A stretch of 36,615 nucleotides of DNA from Planctomycetota bacterium. GTDB taxonomy: Bacteria; Planctomycetota; Planctomycetia; Pirellulales; Pirellulaceae. Positions 1 to 8,330 of this stretch are shown here, piece by piece. The notes beneath the pieces were generated by a model that saw nothing but the letters and a program-made list of their open reading frames with translations, was not told the origin of the DNA and made no database searches. Location: NCBI GenBank assembly GCA_029979005.1, contig JAPOIJ010000028.1, positions 1-36,615 on the forward strand, in the 5' to 3' direction. Both the position numbers and the translations under genes were made by a program. Every line of letters starts with the position of its first letter. Within the stretch, counting starts at the first letter, position 1.

Positions 1-508
1 CATCCATTGAAACACGCTCGAGCCGAATATTTTTCCAATCCCCCTTGTTATCCGGGAAACTGGGATAACCCACTGCTGGGTGAGCACAAATATCATTATC
101 GATAACCAGATTTACCGCCAAAGCATTTTGCAGCCTACCTAATTCTGATAGGACAAAATTTTTATACCAAACTCCCGGATGAAATAGATCGGGCTGATGC
201 CCCGACAGGATAATGCTCTGGCTGTTAATGGATGGCAGTTCATCAAGGTAAGCCCCGCTGTAAGTGACTGCCATTTCCGTTAATTCAGCACGTCCCTGCG
301 TTTGAATTTCCTTCAGCGGTCGGTCAAATCGAGATGATCGGCTCTCGGCAATCCGCCTCAAGTTGACTTCCAACAGATCCGTGGCAAATAAAAGAGGCGG
401 AACCTGCAAGGTCTCACCACTTGCCGAGGGAGCCCTTAGTTTTTGGTAAACAACCCCTTGGTGATCATTAGGTTTCTCAGATCCATTACCCTGAGTCAAC
501 GGATTCAC
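1..508 (-). CDS. Partial conserved protein with BshC-like SGHQP motif (C-terminus outside the window)
   Basis: The minus strand is open from a GTG at 508-506 to the window edge, giving about 169 residues. The start lies 10 bp after the stop of the glycosyltransferase gene, so the two are probably co-transcribed. An in-frame TTG at 526-524, overlapping that gene and preceded by an AAGGG, is an alternative start. The readable part has a polar N-terminus, an arginine-rich helix-like stretch, and then SGHQPDLFHPGVWYKNF followed by a hydrophobic strand ending in VIDNDI. The GHQP-x-LFHPGVW-x-KN pattern resembles the GQQxGLF signature of BshC, the cysteine-adding enzyme of bacillithiol synthesis, but the similarity is short. 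I would call it a conserved protein of unknown function, possibly BshC-related. The remainder lies beyond base 1. Confidence 0.6.
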   Translation of the reverse strand, partial: MNPLTQGNGSEKPNDHQGVVYQKLRAPSASGETLQVPPLLFATDLLEVNLRRIAESRSSRFDRPLKEIQTQGRAELTEMAVTYSGAYLDELPSINSQSIILSGHQPDLFHPGVWYKNFVLSELGRLQNALAVNLVIDNDICAHPAVGYPSFPDNKGDWKNIRLERVSMD

Positions 509-518
509 TCCAATCGAT

Positions 519-1289
519 TTAACCAACCCGCATGCCCTTCAAACGCTCACAGTCACTTGGCAATGATGCGAATGCCTTATTCATGACGTCGTAATAGTAG
601 CTTAAACGGGTGGCTGGATCATCGAGCGTATCGCCAAAAGAACGATTCTCATCCAGGTAAATTCTCGGGACTGCAACTTCGACAACTGACAGCTCATGAC
701 AGGCCGCCTGAACCCATAATTCCAGGGGCATTGCATAACCTTTCTCTGAAAGGCGAATCCCCAAAAGAGACTTAACTCGATACGCCTTAAAACCGCAAAA
801 CGCATCGGTGATCGCAAACCCCATCCTCTGGTTCAAAATTTTAGTGACCTGACCATTAATCAACCTTCGCTGTTCAGGCGGTGGAGAGTCCTCACCGAAA
901 GAACGAAGATAACGACTGCCTGAAACGATATCCGCTCCCGTTTCGACACAAGTTTCTACAAATTTTAGAATTCGTTGCGGCTCATGTTGCCCATCACAGT
1001 CAATGGTGACGAGAATGTCGTATCCCTGTTCGGCGGCATATTGGAACGCAGTCTGCAATGCAGCACCATAGCCTTGATTTCCGGCATGCGTTAACACAAC
1101 AATATCGTCACGTGCTGCTAAAATATCCGCCGTGCCATCTGAAGACCCGTCATCAATCACCAGTATCTGATCACAATATCGGGAAACTTCGTCCAAAACA
1201 CTCTCGACAGTCGAAGCCTCGTTATAGACAGGTAAGGCCGTCAGAAACTTACAATGCCGCAAAGTACGCTCATTATCCGTTAGTTCCAT
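519..1289 (-). CDS. Family 2 glycosyltransferase, dolichyl-phosphate mannosyltransferase-like
   Basis: A GT-A fold glycosyltransferase of 256 residues. The N-terminal strand and loop ALPVYNE (18-24) and VIDDGSSDGT (44-53) are the GT2 nucleotide-sugar-binding signatures. TIDCDGQHEP (95-104) supplies the DxD metal-binding motif at Asp97 and Asp99. GSRY and a later aromatic stretch (CGFKAYR) match polyprenyl-phosphate mannosyl/glucosyltransferases. There is no C-terminal membrane domain, so the protein is probably cytosolic or peripheral and transfers a sugar to a lipid phosphate or another acceptor that cannot be named from sequence. The ATG start follows a plausible promoter. The downstream gene at 1-508 begins 10 bp after the stop and is probably in the same transcript. 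Confidence 0.88.
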   Translation of the reverse strand: MELTDNERTLRHCKFLTALPVYNEASTVESVLDEVSRYCDQILVIDDGSSDGTADILAARDDIVVLTHAGNQGYGAALQTAFQYAAEQGYDILVTIDCDGQHEPQRILKFVETCVETGADIVSGSRYLRSFGEDSPPPEQRRLINGQVTKILNQRMGFAITDAFCGFKAYRVKSLLGIRLSEKGYAMPLELWVQAACHELSVVEVAVPRIYLDENRSFGDTLDDPATRLSYYYDVMNKAFASLPSDCERLKGMRVG

Positions 1290-1328
1290 TTCCGTCCGTT
1301 TCCTAAAGATTCTTTGTCTTCGGATCGT

Positions 1329-1356
1329 ATTTTAGGCGTACCGCAAAAACGGTCAA
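1329..1356 (-). promoter_or_regulatory. Sigma70-like promoter for the glycosyltransferase gene
   Basis: Read on the minus strand, TTGACC (1356-1351) and TAAAAT (1334-1329) are separated by 16 bp; each matches the consensus at five of six bases. A transcript would begin near 1322, about 33 nt before the ATG at 1289. The assignment rests on consensus matching only. Confidence 0.45.
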
Positions 1357-1496
1357 CGCAATTCGAGAATCCAAAGGGAATCTACGGAATTTTCTCATTT
1401 TATTTTCCGATTAGCTCGATCACGATAGCTGGACAGTACTCAACCACCGAATCTACTCCGCTAGCCAACAACCAGGCACGACGATGCAAAAACAGT

Positions 1497-2288
1497 TTAC
1501 ATCGAACTCAGTGGATCTCGTTCATTAGCACTGGCCCAAATTTCCAGCGAATCAAAGGAGGAACCAAGTAACTCCGCAAGAGCCTCCACCGCAAAACGCT
1601 CACTTGCAAAGTGGCCTAGTAAAACCAGCGACACCCCCCGGGCCTTGGCTTCTAAACAGGTATGAAATGTAGCTTCCCCGGTCACAAGCGTATCACAACC
1701 ACGGGCTTTGGCTTTTCCCAGAAACGAACCACCACTACCACAGGCAATCGCCACCCGTTCAACGGAACCTCCGCCTCCGTCTACAACTCGAACCGATTCG
1801 ATCGACAAGTCTAATTTGATGCTGCTCACAAACTGAGTGAGCGATTGCCGTTCTGGCAACCTGCCAAAACGACCCGCTCCCACCTCCAGCAAACCATCTT
1901 CTTGCGGAATTAAAGACTCTAACTCGCCCACACCAAGACGTGTCCCGAGACTCTGATTGATTCCACCTTTTGCTGAATCAAACGCTGTGTGCGGGCTATA
2001 AACGGAAATTCCGGCACGCGCGAGCTGCCACACAAGACCTTCCGCCATTGAATCGGTCGTAAGACGCTTTATTGGCCGAAATGGTATTGGATGATGCGTC
2101 ACGATCAAATCAGCCTGACGCTGGACAGCTTCGTCAACGGTTTCAGGCGTCACCGTTAAACAGGTCATTACACGCTTGACCGGCAAGGCTCGATCGCCGA
2201 CAAGGAGCCCAACATTATCCCAGTCCTCTGCTAATTGCGTAGGAGCAAATTTTTCCATGAACTGACAAATATCATTAATCGAAGCCAC
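1497..2288 (-). CDS. Nif3-like dinuclear metal centre protein (YbgI/YqfO family)
   Basis: Nif3 family protein. The family forms ring-shaped oligomers with a di-metal site; members are often called GTP cyclohydrolase I type 2 homologues, but their physiological reaction is not settled. Family signatures visible are WDNVGLLVGD near the N-terminus, VTHHPIPF (metal-binding histidines), SPHTAFDSAKGGIN, a GSGGSFLGKAKARGCDTLVTGE stretch near the C-terminal half, and LGHFASERFAVEALAELL at the end. I chose the GTG at 2288 because the protein then begins just before INDICQFMEKFAP, as is usual in the family. The frame extends to a TTG at 2330, but neither start has a good SD. The insert domain seen in some longer homologues is absent. 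Confidence 0.85.
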   Translation of the reverse strand: MASINDICQFMEKFAPTQLAEDWDNVGLLVGDRALPVKRVMTCLTVTPETVDEAVQRQADLIVTHHPIPFRPIKRLTTDSMAEGLVWQLARAGISVYSPHTAFDSAKGGINQSLGTRLGVGELESLIPQEDGLLEVGAGRFGRLPERQSLTQFVSSIKLDLSIESVRVVDGGGGSVERVAIACGSGGSFLGKAKARGCDTLVTGEATFHTCLEAKARGVSLVLLGHFASERFAVEALAELLGSSFDSLEIWASANERDPLSSM

Positions 2289-2420
2289 TTGAAATCTTTC
2301 GCTCTTAAGCTGTGTCTTTAAATTCCCCAAACTGTAGAATAGCAGGCATCCGATTGCGTGAAAACAAACCCAGACGCTGTTTCAGCCTTTTGAGTACCAT
2401 CCTAAGACCATCAATCCTCC

Positions 2421-3209
2421 ATGTTAAAGTTAAAAAAATCAATTCGCCTGGAAAGTCTTCACCTTCCCTTTAAAAAGGCTCTGCTTACTGCCGCTAATTT
2501 GGGAGCCGATGGAGTCGAAATTAACGGGCGAACAGAAATCCGTTCGGCAGACATGTCACGAACCGCAATTCGCCATTTAAAAAAATTACTGGCCGATTTA
2601 AACCTACAAGTTTCTGCCGTCCATTTCCCAACTCGCCGTGGCTTCGGTATTTCGGACGATCTCGATCGCCGAATTGACGCGACTAAATCGGCAATGACTC
2701 TCGCGTATGAATTAGGCTGCAATCTTGTCGTGAACCGCATCGGCCGCATCCCAGAGGATGACCAGCACCCTGAGTTTGACGTGTTGGTGCAGGCTCTTTC
2801 CGATATTGGCAATTACAGTCAAAAATCAGGAGCATGGTTAGCTGCCCGTACGGGTTCAGAGCCCGGCTCCACAATGAAAAACCTGATCGATTCCTTACCC
2901 ATTCACTCACTGGTTGTAGACTTTGATCCCGGTGATTTCATCATCAACGGTTTCTCTGCCACAGACGCTATGAAATTACTCGGAACTCACGTCCGAAGCT
3001 TTCGCGCCCGCGACGCGGTCCAGGACCTCTCTCTCGGAAGATGCGTCGAGGTTGGACTGGGGCAGGGAAGTGTTGACTGGCCGACCCTGCTGGGAACCCT
3101 CGAAGAACATAATTATTCGGGATTCTTGACGGTCGAAAAAGACAGTGGTGAATACTCCATTGACGCAGTATCGCAAGCGATGGACTACCTGACGCAGCTA
3201 TTCCGGTAG
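2421..3209 (+). CDS. Sugar phosphate isomerase/epimerase-like TIM barrel protein
   Basis: 262 residues of the xylose isomerase-like TIM barrel (AP endonuclease 2) superfamily. Barrel landmarks are AANLGADGVEI (24-34), VSAVHFP on strand 3, the VVDFDPGDFI loop (about 165-174), and the closing FLTVEKDSGEY near the C-terminus. In this superfamily the first metal ligand is usually a Glu in an (E)TG loop. Here the corresponding loop reads LAARTGSEP, with Arg143 at the Glu position, so the classical divalent metal site may be incomplete and catalytic activity is uncertain. It starts with an ATG 132 bp from the GTG of the divergent Nif3 gene. No SD is visible. The substrate is unknown. Confidence 0.75.
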   Translation: MLKLKKSIRLESLHLPFKKALLTAANLGADGVEINGRTEIRSADMSRTAIRHLKKLLADLNLQVSAVHFPTRRGFGISDDLDRRIDATKSAMTLAYELGCNLVVNRIGRIPEDDQHPEFDVLVQALSDIGNYSQKSGAWLAARTGSEPGSTMKNLIDSLPIHSLVVDFDPGDFIINGFSATDAMKLLGTHVRSFRARDAVQDLSLGRCVEVGLGQGSVDWPTLLGTLEEHNYSGFLTVEKDSGEYSIDAVSQAMDYLTQLFR

Positions 3210-3337
3210 CTCGACCAACTAAGAGAAGCATACCGATCATAAATTTAATCCAACTGAGATGGACAACTCACCCCACGATTAAGAACCTGGCACAGTCTTT
3301 CCAGTAAGCGACGTGACCAAATCAAGCCGGGAGCAAA

Positions 3338-4354
3338 TTAAGCCAAAACCGTCTTGTTCGGCTCGCCTCGTAATTCCTGAACATATCGCGGAACCGCATA
3401 GCCCGGTAAGCAGGAACGCAGTTCAGAAATCAATTGAAGACCTTTGTTAATATCAACCTCGAAATGCGCTGCTCCCCTCACGGGGTCGAGTTGATGCAAA
3501 TAATACGGCAGTACGCGACAGCTCAGCAACCGCTCGCTCAAGTCTTTCAGCGCTTCTAATGAATCGTTGACTTCGCGCAGCAACACCGCCTGATTCAGCA
3601 ACAAAGCACCGGAATCAGCAATCTGCCCGAGCGATTGCTCTACTGACAAATCGAGTTCGTTGGCGTGATTTGCGTGAATCACCACAATCATCTGACAACG
3701 CGAATTAGCTAGAATTTCTAGCAAGGCATCTGTCACCCGCTGAGGGATCATGATGGGTAAACGCGTGTGAAAGCGAATACGTTTGACATGCGTTATGTCA
3801 TCAATTTTTGAAATCAAACGAGCTAACGAATGATCGACCAGCGTCAACGGATCCCCTCCACTCAAAATAACCTCATCAATCGATTTGTCAGCGGCAATTT
3901 CAGCGAGCGTTGGCTCCCATTGAAGCATTGACTTTGGTGCTTGCTCGTACGGAAAGTGCCGGCGAAAACAATAGCGGCAGTGCACCGCACACGCTCCCGT
4001 CGTCACCAACAACACTCGCCCTTTGTACTTCTGGAGCATTCCGAAGGACTTCGTCGCATCCGATTCACCGAGCGGATCTGTTGAGAAATGAACTGGAGAT
4101 TCCATCTCATTGCCACTTGGCCATATTTGGCGAAGCAACGGATCTCCCGTGTCAGACCGATTAATTCGACTCAAATACGGCAAGGGGGCAAAAACTGGAA
4201 ATTCAGCCTCTGCCGCATGCTGTAGCCCCCCTTCCTCGGCTAAACCGAGAGCCTCCTGCAATCCCCGCAGGTCTCGAATAGCCCATTTCATCTGATCTTG
4301 CCAGGTACCGGAACCGGCGCGGACAAGATCGGTTTTATTCGCTAAAATTGTCAT
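3338..4354 (-). CDS. epmB: EF-P beta-lysylation protein EpmB (lysine 2,3-aminomutase family)
   Basis: Radical SAM, PLP-dependent aminomutase of 338 residues, the length of EpmB rather than of the longer catabolic KamA enzymes. The [4Fe-4S]/SAM motif is Cys122-x3-Cys126-x2-Cys129, within ACAVHCRYCFRRHFPYE. The barrel motif EVILSGGDPL follows, and the C-terminal PNKTVL carries Lys334, which by family alignment should hold PLP. EpmB converts (S)-alpha-lysine to (R)-beta-lysine, which EpmA ligates to elongation factor P. The gene is divergent from efp with 98 bp between start codons, which strongly supports EpmB over a general lysine aminomutase. No epmA is in this window. The ATG has no convincing SD. 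Confidence 0.9.
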   Translation of the reverse strand: MTILANKTDLVRAGSGTWQDQMKWAIRDLRGLQEALGLAEEGGLQHAAEAEFPVFAPLPYLSRINRSDTGDPLLRQIWPSGNEMESPVHFSTDPLGESDATKSFGMLQKYKGRVLLVTTGACAVHCRYCFRRHFPYEQAPKSMLQWEPTLAEIAADKSIDEVILSGGDPLTLVDHSLARLISKIDDITHVKRIRFHTRLPIMIPQRVTDALLEILANSRCQMIVVIHANHANELDLSVEQSLGQIADSGALLLNQAVLLREVNDSLEALKDLSERLLSCRVLPYYLHQLDPVRGAAHFEVDINKGLQLISELRSCLPGYAVPRYVQELRGEPNKTVLA

Positions 4355-4452
4355 GTGTAAAGGATAACTGTTTCGCCTGTCTCTTCCAGTAGTCAGCGCC
4401 AGACACTACCGATGTCAAACCGATTTTTCGCCGAATAACTCAGGATTCAACC

Positions 4453-5019
4453 GTGGCTTATAAAACAAGTGATTTTCGAAAAGGTCTCCGTGTTCAAATT
4501 AACGGTGAACCGTACATCATGACGAGCATGGAATTTAAGAAACCCGGAAAAGGGAGTGCTCTCTATATCTGCAAACTGAAAAACTTACTTCGTGGCACCA
4601 CGCTTGACCGAACCTACAAAGGTGGCGACTCACTCGAAGAAGCCGACATCGTAGAAACGGATGTTCAATATCTGTATAAGCAGGGAACTTCATACGTCTT
4701 TATGGATAAAGTGAATTTCGAACAATACGAACTGTCTGCCGAGCAAATTGGTGAGGACTGGCGATATCTAAAAGACAACATGGATTGTCAGATGACGTTT
4801 TTTAGTGGCAACCCAATTATCATGACTCCGCCCAATCACGTTGAGTTGCGGGTCGAGTTTTGCGAACCCGGTGCAAAGGGAGACACGTCGACAAATGTCC
4901 GAAAACCGGTCAAAGTAGAAACCGGCGGAGAGTTCCAGACTCCCATTTTCGTGAATGAAGGCGACATCATCAAAATTGATACGCGAACCGGCGAATATGT
5001 CGAACGTGTCAAACACTAG
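4453..5019 (+). CDS. efp: Translation elongation factor P
   Basis: Full-length EF-P of 188 residues, which relieves ribosome stalling at polyproline stretches. It has an N-terminal KOW-like domain (1-64) followed by two OB-fold domains. The modification loop KKPGKGSA places Lys33 where E. coli EF-P has the beta-lysylated Lys34, which fits the divergent epmB. The C-terminal domain ends with the conserved GDIIKIDTRTGEYVERV. The start is GTG at 4453, preceded by AGGA seven bases upstream, and the product begins M-A-Y-K. Two clues, the epmB neighbour and the conserved Lys, indicate EpmAB-type modification rather than rhamnosylation or 5-aminopentanol modification. Confidence 0.96.
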   Translation: MAYKTSDFRKGLRVQINGEPYIMTSMEFKKPGKGSALYICKLKNLLRGTTLDRTYKGGDSLEEADIVETDVQYLYKQGTSYVFMDKVNFEQYELSAEQIGEDWRYLKDNMDCQMTFFSGNPIIMTPPNHVELRVEFCEPGAKGDTSTNVRKPVKVETGGEFQTPIFVNEGDIIKIDTRTGEYVERVKH

Positions 5020-5090
5020 ATTGATCTCAGATCGAGTTCGGGGGGGCACTCGTCTCCCTAACCCGCCTTCAAATAGAGCATACTCTCCCT

Positions 5091-5116
5091 CAAAAGGATG
5101 CGTTCGCATCCTTTTG
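5091..5116. other. Perfect hairpin downstream of efp, no T-tract
   Basis: CAAAAGGATGC (5091-5101) is followed by the tetraloop GTTC and the exact complement GCATCCTTTTG (5106-5116). It lies 72 bp after efp. There is no U-run after the stem, so it is either a weak terminator, an RNA-stabilising 3' hairpin, or a protein-binding palindrome. The rest of 5020-5303 shows no gene. Confidence 0.5.
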
Positions 5117-5303
5117 ACTTGGTAGGTGTGAATATTATTCTGAACCCGACTGCAAAAAGCTGACGGTCGGATCGGCATAGGTTACCCTAGAAGGAGTAAC
5201 AGCCAGCAAATGTACCACCGATTTCAAAGGCGGTTTTAACAGGCGGCTCAACTTTCGACATGAAACCTGAAATTTAAAATCCTCTTTTCTTGCAGGCAGG
5301 GCT

Positions 5304-6722
5304 ATGAAAGTTCAATTCTGGGGTGCGGCGCAAACGGTAACGGGATCAATGCACTTGATCCATCACGACGGCAAAAAAATCCTGCTCGATTGCGGGCTCT
5401 ATCAAGGACGCCGAAAAATTGCTTTTGAAAAAAACCGCCAGCTGCCTTTTGATGCGAAAGAAATTGACATCGTCATTCTTTCACACGCCCATATCGACCA
5501 CAGCGGTAATCTTCCCTCTTTGGTTAAATCTGGTTTCACCGGTCCAATCTACACAACATCAGCAAGCCGGGATTTAGCCGCGATCATGCTGCTGGACAGC
5601 GCCAAAATCCAAACCAACGACGTCAAATACGTCAATAAAAAACGAAAAAAGAAAAACCAGCCTCCCTTTCACCCGCTCTACGAAACGCTGGATGCGGTGC
5701 AAACACTCCGGCAATTCAGAACGGTTGAGTATGACCAGCCATTTTTCCCGCTACCCGGTGTTGAAGCACGCTTCCACGTCGCCGGCCACATGCTGGGGGC
5801 CGCAATTGTTGAACTTAACCTTGACGCCGAGCATCCAGATACACCACCAACCCGCCTTGTTTTCAGCGGTGACATTGGCCGCCCCAACATGCCAATCCTC
5901 AAAACGCCGGTATCCGTACCTGGTGTCGACTATTTGATCATGGAAGCCACCTACGGCAACCGTGTTCACCCAGCCGGCGGGGACGCCAAAAAAACACTTC
6001 TGGAAGCTGCTCATTCGGTCTACGAATCCAAAGGCAAACTGATCATTCCCGCGTTCTCGGTAGGACGGACCCAGGAAATTGTCTATCGTCTTAACCTACT
6101 CGCCGAAGCGGGGGAATTGCCTCCGATCAAAGTACATGTCGACAGCCCACTTGCCGTCAATACAACAGATATCTTTCGGGAACATGTTGAGTGCTTTGAC
6201 GACGAGATGATCAACGCCATTCTTTCCGAGGAAGACGAAGACCCACTGAACTTCGGGAATTTGCACTACATTCGCAGCGTCAAAGAATCAAAAGCTCTCA
6301 ACGAATCCAACGAACCCTGCATCATTATCAGCGCATCGGGAATGTGTGAAGCAGGACGTATTCTGCACCACTTAAAAAATAACATTGAAAAAAGTAATAC
6401 ACTAATTTTATTTGCAGGCTATCAGGCGCCACATACTCTTGGCAGAATCCTCCTTGACCGCTCGCTCGACAAGGTCAAAATTTACGGTCAGGAATACGAA
6501 GTGAAGGCTCAAGTCTGCAAATTGCAGGGCAGCAGTGGACACGCTGATCAGCAAGAATTGCTCGACTGGGCTGAGCAAACGGCGCGAGACGGTAATTTAA
6601 AGAAAATTGCTCTTGTCCACTGTGAGCTCGACAGCGCTACGGAATTCAAAACCTTACTAGAACAGAAGGAACTTGGCCCAGTAATAATTCCTGCGCCTGG
6701 AGAAGAAATGTTGATGCAATAA
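5304..6722 (+). CDS. Beta-CASP metallo-beta-lactamase fold RNase-like protein
   Basis: 472 residues of the MBL/beta-CASP family (CPSF73/Ysh1-like, related to bacterial and archaeal RNA endo/exonucleases). The zinc motif SHAHIDHSGN gives His61, His63, Asp65 and His66. His162 in FHVAGHMLG and Asp190 in FSGDIGR complete the metal site. The beta-CASP insert follows, with PAFSVGRTQEIVY, HVDSPLAVNTTDIF, IIISASGMCEAGR and FAGYQAPHTLGR. The GSSGHADQ motif near the C-terminus carries the beta-CASP histidine. No KH or S1 RNA-binding extension is present. The family acts on RNA, and this member is expected to be cytosolic. It is a stand-alone gene with 284 bp of non-coding DNA upstream. Confidence 0.9.
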   Translation: MKVQFWGAAQTVTGSMHLIHHDGKKILLDCGLYQGRRKIAFEKNRQLPFDAKEIDIVILSHAHIDHSGNLPSLVKSGFTGPIYTTSASRDLAAIMLLDSAKIQTNDVKYVNKKRKKKNQPPFHPLYETLDAVQTLRQFRTVEYDQPFFPLPGVEARFHVAGHMLGAAIVELNLDAEHPDTPPTRLVFSGDIGRPNMPILKTPVSVPGVDYLIMEATYGNRVHPAGGDAKKTLLEAAHSVYESKGKLIIPAFSVGRTQEIVYRLNLLAEAGELPPIKVHVDSPLAVNTTDIFREHVECFDDEMINAILSEEDEDPLNFGNLHYIRSVKESKALNESNEPCIIISASGMCEAGRILHHLKNNIEKSNTLILFAGYQAPHTLGRILLDRSLDKVKIYGQEYEVKAQVCKLQGSSGHADQQELLDWAEQTARDGNLKKIALVHCELDSATEFKTLLEQKELGPVIIPAPGEEMLMQ

Positions 6723-6810
6723 AGTAACCGATGGTTGCATCTAATCATGTGTCAACTGCGTCTAACTTTTAATCGCCACCTAATTTCACCTTTATTGTCT
6801 GGTTAAAACT

Positions 6811-8181
6811 ATGAGATCCGCTACTTTTATCGCCATCATCGCGATTGCTATGGCAGTCTTTACACTGAGCAACTGCACGGTCGCACCGGCGCAGGAACAA
6901 CCCAACATTGTGATGATCATTTCCGACGACCAGGCGTGGACTGACTATTCATTTATGGGGCACGAGTCGATCCAAACGCCCAACCTAGATCAACTCGCTC
7001 GAGAAAGTGTTGTGTTTCCACGCGGTTATGTTCCGACCGCTCTTTGTAGACCTTCTCTCATGACAATGATTACAGGCCATTATGCTCATCAACATGGAAT
7101 TACAGGAAACGATCCATCCCCGAAATACAATGCCCAAAATAACGAACTCAAGAATGCACAGCGAGCTGCGCTGATTGCCAATGTCGATAAGTATGCCACG
7201 CTGCCACGTCAACTTGCCAAGGCTGGTTATCTTTGCCATCAATCAGGAAAGTGGTGGGAAGGCAGTTTCAAACGAGGCGGTTTTACTCACGGCATGACTC
7301 GGGGATTCCCGGAAAAAGGTGGCAGGCACGGCGATGATGGTTTGAAAATTGGCCGGAACGGCCTGACTGCGGTCACGGATTTCATTGACATGTCGATCGA
7401 AGAAAAGAAGCCATTTTTCGTGTGGTACGCCCCGTTCTTGCCACACACACCACACAATCCACCAGCACGCTTACTCAATAAATATTCCGTCGACGGAAGA
7501 CCAGTCACCATCGCGAAATATTATGCCATGTGCGACTGGTTCGACGAAACTTGCGGACAGCTTATCGACCATCTCGATAAAACCAACGTCCGTGATAATA
7601 CGCTCATTGTTTACGCGTGTGACAACGGATGGATTCAAAAACCAGATGCCAGGGGTTACGCACCACGTTCTAAACAAACCCCCTACGAAGGCGGCATCCG
7701 AACGCCAATTATGTTCTCGTGGCCGACCAAAATGCAGCCTGCCATGCGAAAAGAACTATGCAGCACCATCGACTTAGCACCGACTATTTTGGCAGCCGCG
7801 CAGTTGCCTCAAGACGCCAATCTACCCGGACTAAACTTGCTCCCCAACTTGACGTCTGGTTCGGCCATCAAAAGAAAAACTATTTTTGGAGAATCGTTTG
7901 CTCATGATATTGCCGATATCAATAACCCGGAAGCATCCTTGTTATTCCGGTGGTGCATCACCGACAAATGGAAACTGCTCCTAACGTATGATGGTGAAGT
8001 AAATCGTTACCAATCGACTCATCCTCGAACGGAGAAACGACCACAGTTGTTTGACCTGAATGCCGACCCAACGGAGCAACAAAATGTTGCTGCAGAAAAT
8101 CCTGAATTAGTTGCCTTGATGGCAGAACAAATCGGGAACTGGTACCCCGTAAAAGAAAGAAAAACAATCACTAAATTCTAG
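6811..8181 (+). CDS. Exported type I sulfatase with a CRPSL active-site motif
   Basis: 456 residues. The N-terminus (about 1-28) is a hydrophobic signal peptide with likely signal peptidase I cleavage after APA. LSNC resembles a lipobox but has Asn at -1, so a lipoprotein is unlikely. The sulfatase core begins PNIVMIISDDQAW, with metal-binding Asp39 and Asp40. The active-site segment is Cys79-Arg-Pro-Ser-Leu83, followed by MTMITGHYAHQHG. The canonical formylglycine signature is C-x-P-S-R, so the Arg is replaced by Leu. Also present are SGKWW and the late CDNGW metal/substrate region. It probably removes sulfate esters from sulfated polysaccharides in the periplasm or outside. No SD is evident at the ATG. 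An intrinsic terminator follows. Confidence 0.88.
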   Translation: MRSATFIAIIAIAMAVFTLSNCTVAPAQEQPNIVMIISDDQAWTDYSFMGHESIQTPNLDQLARESVVFPRGYVPTALCRPSLMTMITGHYAHQHGITGNDPSPKYNAQNNELKNAQRAALIANVDKYATLPRQLAKAGYLCHQSGKWWEGSFKRGGFTHGMTRGFPEKGGRHGDDGLKIGRNGLTAVTDFIDMSIEEKKPFFVWYAPFLPHTPHNPPARLLNKYSVDGRPVTIAKYYAMCDWFDETCGQLIDHLDKTNVRDNTLIVYACDNGWIQKPDARGYAPRSKQTPYEGGIRTPIMFSWPTKMQPAMRKELCSTIDLAPTILAAAQLPQDANLPGLNLLPNLTSGSAIKRKTIFGESFAHDIADINNPEASLLFRWCITDKWKLLLTYDGEVNRYQSTHPRTEKRPQLFDLNADPTEQQNVAAENPELVALMAEQIGNWYPVKERKTITKF

Positions 8182-8275
8182 AAAGCAACGCCCAGGAGCG
8201 TTCAATTTTAACTGGAAACAGGTGGTTTCCATTGAATGGATAGCAATAACAAACTCGCGCCCGCGCGGCGCCCCG

Positions 8276-8302
8276 GGGACTCTTTGAGTCCCTGTTTTTT
8301 TT
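8276..8302 (+). terminator. Rho-independent terminator after the sulfatase gene
   Basis: GGGACTC (8276-8282), loop TTT, and GAGTCCC (8286-8292) are followed by TG and eight Ts. This is a textbook intrinsic terminator for plus-strand transcripts. Read in the opposite direction it has no T-tract, so it does not serve the convergent giant gene. Confidence 0.9.
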
Positions 8303-8330
8303 AGGGGCGAGGATTTGAACGACCCATCTT

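Noticed and set aside
5199-5240. Very short ORF (nine codons) after an AAGGAG before the beta-CASP gene.
   Set aside because: The spacing from the SD-like site is too long and the peptide is too short and featureless to support.
6811-6880. Lipoprotein signal in the sulfatase (LSNC).
   Set aside because: Asn at the -1 position does not fit the lipobox, and an ordinary cleavage site (APA) follows.
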